Made by a program: the position numbers and the translations under genes
Shown: piece after piece, positions 7,264-11,954 of the stretch
Layout of the letters: every line of letters starts with the position of its first letter
How positions within the stretch are numbered: position 1 is the first letter of the stretch
The notes under the pieces: model-generated
Told to the model about the DNA's origin: nothing
The model's database searches: none
Seen by the model: the letters and a program-made list of their open reading frames with translations, nothing else
From: an uncultured Erysipelotrichaceae bacterium
GTDB taxonomy: Bacteria > Bacillota_I > Bacilli_A > RF39 > UBA660
Length of the DNA: 11,954 bases
Assembly (NCBI GenBank): GCA_902767005.1
Contig: CACXFY010000105.1
Location: 1 to 11,954, forward strand
Reading direction: 5' to 3'

Positions 7264-8388
7264 ATGGGTAAAGAATCTTCTCGTATTCTACTTATAGAAA
7301 TCTTATTACTAATTGTTGGTGTTTGGGGATTAGTAACAACACAGTTTAATTTATTAATATATTTAATAATATTACTATTTCCATTAGTTACTAGCTTATT
7401 ATTACTAGGAGTAGAAAAAAGAGGGGAAAGGCTAACAAAAGATAGTTTATTAATTCTTTTGATTGGTAGTATTAGTTATTATTTAATCACTTATATAATT
7501 GGTTATTTTAGTGGTTTCTTAAGAACTGGTTATAGTCATAGTATAAGTGGAATTATTTATAATGTTGGTCTTTGGAGTATATTTATAATCTTTACTGAAG
7601 TTATGAGAGGTATGATTATAAAGAAAGGTAAATATTATAAGGGATTAGTAATATTCTCTATATTTGTTTTTTCCTTATTAGAGATTGTTACTAGTGCATC
7701 TATATATTATATTTTTAGTAAAAAAGTATTATTTAATTTGTTCTTTACTATAGTAATACCTGTAGTTACTAAAAATATATTAATGACATATGTTGCGGAT
7801 AAGGCTAGTTATAAGAATAATATTGTATATAGATTAATAATGGAGATTCCTATTTATATAATACCTATTGTTCCAGATATAGGAGATTATTTAAGAAATC
7901 TTAGTTTATTAGTTTTACCACTAATATTACTTTATTGTCATAATTATAATTATTATGAAAGTAGAAAAATAAAAAATGGAAAAAATTTACATAGAAATAG
8001 AATTTTAAATACAATTTGTGATATAATCATTATGATAGTATTAGTGTGTATGATTGTACTAGTAAGTGGTAAGTTTAGATTTATTGCTTTAACAATAGGT
8101 AGTGGATCTATGAGTAATACTATTAATAAAGGTGATGTAGTTATTATTGATAAAAATAGTAATTATAATGTTGGAGATATAGTTGCTTTTAAAAAAGGTA
8201 GACGTATCTTGGTACATAGAATAGTATATAAATCAGAAAATGGTTATAACACTAAAGGAGATAATAATAAAGATAGGGATAATTGGTTGGTTGCTGAAGG
8301 AGATATAATTGGTAAATATATGTTTAGAATTAAATATATTGGTTGGTTAACTGTATGGACTAACGAATGGCTAAATGGTGGTGTGTGA
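7264..8388 (+). CDS. sipW: SipW-type signal peptidase I with large multi-span N-terminal extension
   Basis: A membrane peptidase predicted to remove signal peptides from the adjacent TasA-like proteins. I use ATG 7264, not 7255: the only Shine-Dalgarno, AGGAG at 7250-7254, abuts 7255 but is 9 nt from 7264. This gives 374 residues. The C-terminal third (about 252-374) is the S26 peptidase: a membrane span at 251-271, the serine box GSGSMSNTI (Ser282), KGDVVII, GDIVAFKK, then ILVHRIV with His318 where classical enzymes have lysine. KGDNNKD (Asp333) follows. Ser/His chemistry is the SipW/ER-archaeal type. SipW is usually about 190 aa; here about 240 residues with roughly seven or eight more predicted spans (about 8-25, 30-50, 62-82, 97-119, 127-151, 156-178, 192-228) come first. 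Their role is unknown. Confidence 0.85.
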   Translation: MGKESSRILLIEILLLIVGVWGLVTTQFNLLIYLIILLFPLVTSLLLLGVEKRGERLTKDSLLILLIGSISYYLITYIIGYFSGFLRTGYSHSISGIIYNVGLWSIFIIFTEVMRGMIIKKGKYYKGLVIFSIFVFSLLEIVTSASIYYIFSKKVLFNLFFTIVIPVVTKNILMTYVADKASYKNNIVYRLIMEIPIYIIPIVPDIGDYLRNLSLLVLPLILLYCHNYNYYESRKIKNGKNLHRNRILNTICDIIIMIVLVCMIVLVSGKFRFIALTIGSGSMSNTINKGDVVIIDKNSNYNVGDIVAFKKGRRILVHRIVYKSENGYNTKGDNNKDRDNWLVAEGDIIGKYMFRIKYIGWLTVWTNEWLNGGV

Positions 8389-8389
8389 T

Positions 8390-9577
8390 ATGGAAAAATT
8401 TAAATTTGTTAGTGATGAAAATGAATTATCGAGAGAAGAAGCTAAAATAGAAGAATTAAAAGAAGCTTTTAGTGATTCAAACGAAGAAAAGAAGAAAATG
8501 GAAGTTATACCAAAAACTGAAGAAGAAGTTGATATTGAGGAATTTCGAGTAAAGAAAACTCCTCATATTGGTTTTAAAGCAAGAGTATTTCTTTTCTTTA
8601 TATTTTCACTTGCTTTATTTGTAGGTGGATGTTACTTCTTGATGGAATCAGTAAATGAGAGTAAGAGTGATAAAGTTTCTTATGATGAGATTGGTAATAT
8701 TTCATATAAAGTATGTATGAAAGGAGCTAGTCATTATCAAGATGAATGTCAACAAGAAGGTAGAGCTTATATTTCATCTGTTACTAATAGTGTAGATAGT
8801 ATTTTTAAATATGATGTAAGTATTAGTGATAATATAGATTATAATATTAAATACTATGTAGAAGCTAAGACTAGTATTTTTGATAATAGTGATAATTCAA
8901 AATTATTGTATTCATCTGCTGAAAACTTAGTAGATAATACTCCAATAGTAGGAAATGGTAGATCTATTTCTATAGTGGAAGATGTTAAGATACCTTATAA
9001 GAAATTTAATGACTTTGTTGCTAGCTACAAGAGTAAGTATGCTATTACTACTGATGCTAAACTAGAAGTTAATCTTTATTTAGTAGAAGAAGGTAAGAGT
9101 CGTAAGGTTTCTGGATTAACTATGGATCTTGGTAATAAGACATTTACTGTTAAAAAGGATACTACTACTAATATTAAGAAAATTGTTGATTTAGAGAATA
9201 ATACTTGGGATGAATATAATACTGTATGTTTAATAATTGGTGTTGTATTATTACTTTCATGTTTATTAGTAATTATTAGATTAGCTAATTTCGTTAATAA
9301 AGCTATTAATACTAAGAGTAAATATCAAAGAACATTACAAACTATACTTAGAGAATATGATCGTATAATTGTAGATGTTAAAGATAGTTATGAGATGTCT
9401 AAAGATAAAGTGGTATTAGAATTAGATAGTTTTACTGAATTAGTTGATGCTAGAGATACATTAGGTAAACCAATAGTATATGAAAAGGTAAATGAAGTTA
9501 AGAGTCAATTCTTTGTTGAAGATGAAAATAAAGTATACAAGTATACATTAAAAGAAGCAGATATAGAAGAAAAGTAG
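8390..9577 (+). CDS. Bitopic membrane protein with Cys-pair ectodomain, partner of the SipW/TasA module
   Basis: No confident family; the layout is reminiscent of DUF5305-type proteins (not tested). ATG 8390 (395 aa) is chosen over 8375 because GGTGGTG (8377-8383) sits 6 nt ahead and 8375 has no ribosome-binding site. Order: a highly charged cytoplasmic N-terminus (1-60, EEAKIEELKEAF), membrane span 1 at about 66-85, an extracytoplasmic region of about 190 residues (beta-rich, alternating patterns such as AKLEVNLYLVEEG), span 2 at about 279-297, and a cytoplasmic tail of about 95 residues (FTELVDARDTLGKPIVYEKV; FFVEDENKVYKYTL). The ectodomain has exactly two cysteines, Cys109 and Cys120. The gene starts 1 nt after the sipW stop, so the two are co-translated. 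A scaffold or anchor for the fibre subunits is inference. Confidence 0.85.
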   Translation: MEKFKFVSDENELSREEAKIEELKEAFSDSNEEKKKMEVIPKTEEEVDIEEFRVKKTPHIGFKARVFLFFIFSLALFVGGCYFLMESVNESKSDKVSYDEIGNISYKVCMKGASHYQDECQQEGRAYISSVTNSVDSIFKYDVSISDNIDYNIKYYVEAKTSIFDNSDNSKLLYSSAENLVDNTPIVGNGRSISIVEDVKIPYKKFNDFVASYKSKYAITTDAKLEVNLYLVEEGKSRKVSGLTMDLGNKTFTVKKDTTTNIKKIVDLENNTWDEYNTVCLIIGVVLLLSCLLVIIRLANFVNKAINTKSKYQRTLQTILREYDRIIVDVKDSYEMSKDKVVLELDSFTELVDARDTLGKPIVYEKVNEVKSQFFVEDENKVYKYTLKEADIEEK

Positions 9578-9596
9578 TTTCTTTCTATATCTTTTT
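9560..9596 (+). terminator. Intrinsic terminator of the TasA2-sipW operon
   Basis: GATATAGAAGAAA pairs with TTTCTTTCTATATC (right arm 9578-9591) through about 13 bp with one bulged T. The loop is AGTAG and holds the TAG stop (9575-9577); TTTTT follows at 9592-9596. The stop-in-loop arrangement is the same as at pheT. Confidence 0.8.
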
Positions 9597-9606
9597 ATGT
9601 TACAAT
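9578..9606 (+). promoter_or_regulatory. Promoter of the 9626 gene (extended -10)
   Basis: Extended -10 TGT-TACAAT (TG at 9598-9599, hexamer 9601-9606). The hexamer 17 bp upstream is TTTCTT (9578-9583), the first bases of the terminator's right arm. The predicted 5' UTR is about 13 nt. Confidence 0.6.
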
Positions 9607-9625
9607 ATGAAACCGAGGTGGAAGT

Positions 9626-9940
9626 ATGAATACTTTAGATAAAGCAGATGAATTTTTAAAATTACATGAAGAATATGAAAATAAATTAGTAATTCTAAAT
9701 ACTTTTTTTGCGAAAGCTTTAATTAATTCAGAAGCAGATTATAATAAAGATGCAGTAGTAGGAATTTCTAGAGATTTATATGATGAGATTGCTAAATACA
9801 CTGATGAATTAAGTAAGGAGACAGATATTAATAAAAAAGTGGAAATTGCGTTAAGAAGAGATGCTTATTTAAACGAAATGCTTGCTAGATATGGAATTAT
9901 TTATAATTCAGAAGAGAAAAAAGATGTAAAAAATCGTTGA
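9626..9940 (+). CDS. Unrecognised small helical protein (104 aa)
   Basis: I do not recognise this protein. GAGGTGG (9615-9621) lies 4 nt before the ATG, and the gene has its own extended -10 promoter, so it is probably real. The sequence is almost entirely predicted helix, with charged amphipathic stretches (DKADEFLKLHEEYENKLVIL; LYDEIAKYTDELSKE; KKVEIALRRDAYLNEML). It has no cysteine, no signal peptide and no membrane span, so a small cytoplasmic helical-bundle protein is likely. It lies between the TasA/SipW operon and rplS as a monocistronic unit. Its last codons form the left arm of a weak hairpin that overlaps the rplS promoter. Confidence 0.75.
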   Translation: MNTLDKADEFLKLHEEYENKLVILNTFFAKALINSEADYNKDAVVGISRDLYDEIAKYTDELSKETDINKKVEIALRRDAYLNEMLARYGIIYNSEEKKDVKNR

Positions 9941-9954
9941 TTTTACATAGTTTT
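9924..9954 (+). terminator. Weak terminator-like hairpin after the 9626 gene
   Basis: ATGTAAAAAATC (9924-9935) pairs with GATTTTACAT (9939-9948) with two bulged A and loop GTT, followed only by AGTTTT. The stop TGA (9938-9940) spans loop and right arm. The poor T run suggests weak termination, so readthrough into rplS is possible. Confidence 0.5.
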
Positions 9955-9965
9955 AGTGTTATAAT
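9937..9965 (+). promoter_or_regulatory. Promoter of rplS
   Basis: TTGATT (9937-9942), a 17-bp spacer, and a consensus extended -10 TGT-TATAAT (TG at 9957-9958, hexamer 9960-9965). This is the best promoter match in the window, as expected for a ribosomal protein gene. The predicted start near 9972 gives a leader of about 85 nt. Confidence 0.75.
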
Positions 9966-9969
9966 TTAA

Positions 9970-10056
9970 TTCGTCTAGTGAAAACTAGTGCAGAATGATT
10001 CGCTGGTCAGATGATTATAATCATTTCAAGGTATATTTTAAGAGAGGAGAGCTAAT
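9970..10056 (+). promoter_or_regulatory. Structured rplS leader, candidate L19 autoregulatory leader
   Basis: This is the only long 5' UTR in the window. It contains CTAGT-GAAA-ACTAG (9975-9988), a hairpin with a GNRA tetraloop. A second hairpin ATGAT-TATA-ATCAT (10011-10024) follows. An earlier ATGATT (9995-10000) could pair instead with AATCAT (10019-10024). The ribosome-binding site GAGGAG (10044-10049) is 7 nt before ATG. Firmicutes are known to have an L19 leader motif in front of rplS. Position and structure fit, but I could not compare it with that covariance model. Confidence 0.55.
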
Positions 10057-10401
10057 ATGAATATTATTGACAAGATCAATGAAAAGCAAATTAATCCTAA
10101 CATTCCAGAATTTCGTGTTGGAGATACTGTAAGAGTAGATGTTAAGATTATCGAAGGTAAAAGAGAAAGAATTCAAGCTTTCGAAGGTACAGTTGTTGCT
10201 CGCCGTGGTGGTTCAGTTAGTGAGACATTTACAGTTCGTAAGATGTCTAGTGGAGTTGGAGTTGAAAGAACATTCCCAATTCATTCACCAAAAGTTGCTG
10301 GAATCACTGTAGTACGTAAAGGTAAAGTTAGACGTGCTAAACTTAACTTCCTTAAAGGTATGGTTGGCGGATATCGTATTAAAGAAAGAGGACAACAATA
10401 A
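10057..10401 (+). CDS. rplS: 50S ribosomal protein L19
   Basis: A 114-residue L19, a component of the 30S-50S interface (bridges to 16S rRNA). The signature is complete: [13 protein letters not shown] (19-31), [35 protein letters not shown], then [20 protein letters not shown] and a basic C-terminus. The length is normal (about 115 aa). Codon use differs from its neighbours, with many CGT/CGC arginines and GGT/GCT codons where surrounding genes use AGA, as expected for a highly expressed gene. It normally follows trmD directly; here about 4.5 kb separates them, and rplS has its own promoter and leader. A terminator starts on the last base of its stop. Confidence 0.98.
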   Translation: MNIIDKINEKQINPNIPEFRVGDTVRVDVKIIEGKRERIQAFEGTVVARRGGSVSETFTVRKMSSGVGVERTFPIHSPKVAGITVVRKGKVRRAKLNFLKGMVGGYRIKERGQQ

Positions 10402-10425
10402 AATAAGGCCAAGCCTTATTTTTTT
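10401..10425 (+). terminator. Intrinsic terminator (attenuator) between rplS and lepB
   Basis: A perfect 9-bp stem AAATAAGGC (10401-10409) with GCCTTATTT (10413-10421), loop CAA, and seven T (10419-10425). It begins on the last A of the rplS stop. No promoter is visible between it and lepB, so it probably sets the rplS:lepB ratio by partial readthrough. Confidence 0.85.
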
Positions 10426-10439
10426 ATTAGAGGTGTGTT

Positions 10440-10943
10440 ATGGAAGAGAGTAAAAAGAAGAGTTTTATTAGAGAATGGGGTCCATTTATTGTAATATTAT
10501 TAATTGTAATATTAATTAAAATTTTTATCGTTACTCCTATTAAAGTAAATGGAGATAGTATGAATCCTACTTTATATGATGGAGATATTATGATATTAAA
10601 TATGATGGATTATAAATTAAATGGTTTAGATAGATTTGATATTGTAGTAGTTAAAAAAAATGGAGAGTTTTTAATTAAAAGAGTAATTGGATTACCTGGT
10701 GATGAAGTTAAATATGAGAATAACAAATTATATATTAATGGTAAATATATAAAAGAGAAATTTACTAGAAAAAAGACAGCTGATATAGATGAAGTTGTTC
10801 CTAAAGGGAAGTACTTTGTATTAGGTGATAATAGACCTAATTCATTAGATAGTGAAGAGTTTGGGGCTGTATCTAGTAAAGAGATATTAGGGAAGACAAA
10901 ACTTGCTTTACTACCTCCTAGACATTTTGGTAATAAGAAATAA
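10440..10943 (+). CDS. lepB: Signal peptidase I (classical Ser/Lys type)
   Basis: This 167-residue membrane peptidase cleaves Sec and Tat signal peptides on the outer face of the membrane. It has a short basic cytoplasmic N-terminus and a single membrane span at about 14-32. Box B is NGDSMNPTLYDGD, with the nucleophile Ser40. Box D is LIKRVIGLPGD, with the general base Lys80. Box E is FVLGDNRPNSLDSEEFG. The single span and compact size are typical of Gram-positive Sip/Lep enzymes. It is distinct in chemistry and topology from the SipW-type enzyme at 7264. The rplS-lepB order is common in Firmicutes. GAGGTG (10430-10435) lies 4 nt before the ATG. Expression probably depends on readthrough from rplS. 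Confidence 0.96.
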   Translation: MEESKKKSFIREWGPFIVILLIVILIKIFIVTPIKVNGDSMNPTLYDGDIMILNMMDYKLNGLDRFDIVVVKKNGEFLIKRVIGLPGDEVKYENNKLYINGKYIKEKFTRKKTADIDEVVPKGKYFVLGDNRPNSLDSEEFGAVSSKEILGKTKLALLPPRHFGNKK

Positions 10944-10968
10944 AGAAAGTGTTTCTTTCTTTTTTTTT
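10942..10968 (+). terminator. Intrinsic terminator of lepB
   Basis: A 7-bp stem AAAGAAA (10942-10948) with TTTCTTT (10952-10958), loop GTG, then C and nine T (10960-10968). The left arm starts inside the TAA stop. The stem has a single G-C pair, so efficiency would rest mostly on the T run. Confidence 0.7.
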
Positions 10969-10980
10969 ATATGATAAAAT
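10952..10980 (+). promoter_or_regulatory. Promoter of the nfnAB operon (extended -10)
   Basis: Extended -10 TGA-TAAAAT (TG at 10972-10973, hexamer 10975-10980). The position 17 bp upstream is TTTCTT (10952-10957), the right arm of the lepB terminator. The predicted 5' UTR is about 17 nt. Confidence 0.55.
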
Positions 10981-11003
10981 TATAGAAGATAGGGTGATGG
11001 ATA

Positions 11004-11852
11004 GTGTATAAGGTTTTATATAATAAAAGATTAAATAAAGATTCATTTGAGATGCAAATAAAGGCTCCTTTAGTTGTTAAGAACTGTTTACCTGGTCAAT
11101 TTGTAATAGTAATGGCTAAAGAAGATAGTGAGAGAATACCTTTAACTATATATGATTATGATAGTAAAAAGGGATTAGTTACAGTAATATATCAAGTAAT
11201 AGGTGCTTCTACTGAAGAGTTGAGTAATGTTAAAGATAGTATCTTTTCTATTTCTGGACCACTTGGTAATGCTAATGAGATATGTGCTGATCCTAAGAAA
11301 TATAAAGATATGAGGATATGTTATATTGCTGGAGGAGTTGGTATTGCTCCTGTATATCCACAAATTAAATATTTGAAAGAGCATGGTATCATGTGTGATG
11401 TAATATATGGTGCTCGTAATGTAGATTTATTACTTATTAGAGATAAATGTGAAAAAGTTGCGAATAAGATGAGTTATGTAACTGATGATGGTTCTTTTGG
11501 TTCTAAAGGATTTGTTACTGATTTATTAAAGGATCGAGTACAAAACTATGATATGGTTGTAGCGATAGGCCCAGTAATAATGATGAAGAACGTTGTTGCG
11601 GTAACTCGTGAATATGATGTTCCTACTATTGTTTCAATGAATCCATTGATGGTTGATGGAAGTGGTATGTGTGGAGCATGTCGTTGTGAAGTTGATGGTA
11701 AACCTAAATTTGCTTGTATTCATGGTCCAGAATTTGATGGTTTTAAAATAGATTTTGATTTAGCATTAAAACGTATGAGAATTTATCATGATGAAGAAGC
11801 AGAGAAGTGGGAAATGATGAAGAAAAAACTTGCTAAGGAAAAGAGGGGTTAA
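11004..11852 (+). CDS. nfnA: NfnA: small subunit of NADH-dependent ferredoxin:NADP+ oxidoreductase
   Basis: This 282-residue FAD/[2Fe-2S] protein of the dihydroorotate dehydrogenase electron-transfer subunit superfamily is, in Nfn, the subunit that exchanges electrons with NADH during flavin-based bifurcation. The FAD-binding barrel has PGQFVIV (30-36) and RIPLTIYDYD (44-53). The nucleotide-binding fold has YIAGGVGIAPVYPQIKYL (107-124). The C-terminal cluster domain has GMCGACRCEVDG with Cys223, Cys226 and Cys228, plus Cys238, the expected [2Fe-2S] ligands. The start is GTG, supported by AGGGTG (10991-10996) 7 nt upstream and by the family's conserved MYK-like N-terminus. PyrK is the main alternative; the gene that follows argues for Nfn. 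The stop is 1 nt before the nfnB start. Confidence 0.9.
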   Translation: MYKVLYNKRLNKDSFEMQIKAPLVVKNCLPGQFVIVMAKEDSERIPLTIYDYDSKKGLVTVIYQVIGASTEELSNVKDSIFSISGPLGNANEICADPKKYKDMRICYIAGGVGIAPVYPQIKYLKEHGIMCDVIYGARNVDLLLIRDKCEKVANKMSYVTDDGSFGSKGFVTDLLKDRVQNYDMVVAIGPVIMMKNVVAVTREYDVPTIVSMNPLMVDGSGMCGACRCEVDGKPKFACIHGPEFDGFKIDFDLALKRMRIYHDEEAEKWEMMKKKLAKEKRG

Positions 11853-11853
11853 C

Positions 11854-11954
11854 ATGAACGATAAAAAAGTAAAAGGTAGAATACAAGAACCAGAGAAACG
11901 TATTACTAATTTTTTAGAAGTTGAACTTGGTTATACTGATAAACAAGCTAGAGA
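11854..11954 (+). CDS. nfnB: NfnB / glutamate synthase small-subunit-like protein, N-terminal fragment (3' truncated by window)
   Basis: Only the first 33 codons are inside the window. They read MNDKKVKGRIQEPEKR, then NFLEVELGYTDKQAR. The pattern of a short basic start, QEP..R, NF.EV..GY and then ..A matches the N-terminus of GltD/NfnB-type oxidoreductases (two [4Fe-4S] clusters and FAD). The first conserved cysteines would follow just beyond the window edge. AGAGGGG (11842-11848) lies 5 nt before the ATG, inside nfnA, and the genes are 1 nt apart, so they form one operon. Identification rests on a short stretch plus context. Confidence 0.8.
   Translation, partial: MNDKKVKGRIQEPEKRITNFLEVELGYTDKQAR

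Noticed and set aside
8375..8389. Upstream ATG as the start of the bitopic protein
   Set aside because: No ribosome-binding site precedes it and it overlaps the end of sipW; ATG 8390 has GGTGGTG at 6 nt.
11175..11384. Open frame of 69 codons on the minus strand
   Set aside because: It lies wholly inside nfnA, has no ribosome-binding site or recognisable motif, and its composition is what the antisense of an A+T-rich gene gives.
1..11954. Mollicute genetic code with TGA as tryptophan
   Set aside because: TGA ends several genes at the expected family length (SpoU methyltransferase, sipW), and conserved tryptophans are TGG.
1..11954. CRISPR arrays, tRNA or rRNA genes, transposases or attachment sites
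   Set aside because: No regularly spaced repeats, tRNA-like cloverleaf, transposase frame or flanking direct repeats were seen; intergenic gaps are all under about 120 nt. No direct repeats were found bounding the inserted module, though a short one could be missed by eye.

Overview
The window is strongly A+T-rich, densely packed DNA with every gene on the + strand. AGA dominates among arginine codons, Shine-Dalgarno sites are mostly AGGAGG-like, and TGA is used as a stop (positions 4351, 5957, 8386, 9938) while tryptophan is TGG, so the standard bacterial code applies. Gene content (PheST, RimM-TrmD-L19-LepB, a SipW-type signal peptidase, NfnAB) points to a low-GC Firmicute. An uncultured gut-type Bacilli lineage near the Mollicutes but without their code change is my inference; the sequence alone does not fix the taxon.

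Layout. 1-2938: the end of pheS and all of pheT (phenylalanyl-tRNA synthetase), closed by a terminator. 2987-5959: a tight operon of a YgjP-type metalloprotease-like protein, a SpoU/TrmH RNA 2'-O-methyltransferase, rimM, trmD and an unrecognised 151-aa protein. 6036-6611: an exported TasA/CalY-like protein with its own promoter and terminator. 6676-9577: an operon of a second, paralogous TasA-like protein, a SipW-type (Ser/His) signal peptidase carrying a large extra multi-membrane-span N-terminal region, and a bitopic membrane protein with a folded-looking ectodomain. 9626-9940: a small helical protein of unknown role. 10057-10943: rplS (L19), with a structured leader, then lepB (classical Ser/Lys signal peptidase I). 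11004-end: nfnA and the start of nfnB (electron-bifurcating ferredoxin:NADP+ oxidoreductase).

In many Firmicutes rimM-trmD-rplS-lepB are contiguous. Here about 4.5 kb is inserted between trmD and rplS, and most of it looks like one functional module: two secreted fibre-type subunits, the dedicated peptidase expected to process them, and a membrane partner. Each predicted ectodomain (the two TasA-like proteins and the bitopic protein) has exactly one pair of cysteines.

The regulatory layout is unusually regular. All seven intrinsic terminators overlap the stop codon of the upstream gene. At four junctions the downstream arm of the terminator occupies the -35 position of the next promoter, which carries an extended -10 (TGN-TANNNT); in three of these the arm-to--10 distance is exactly 23 bp. 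Predicted 5' UTRs are about 13-22 nt everywhere except at rplS, where about 85 nt holds a GAAA-capped hairpin and two ATGATT copies competing for one AATCAT.
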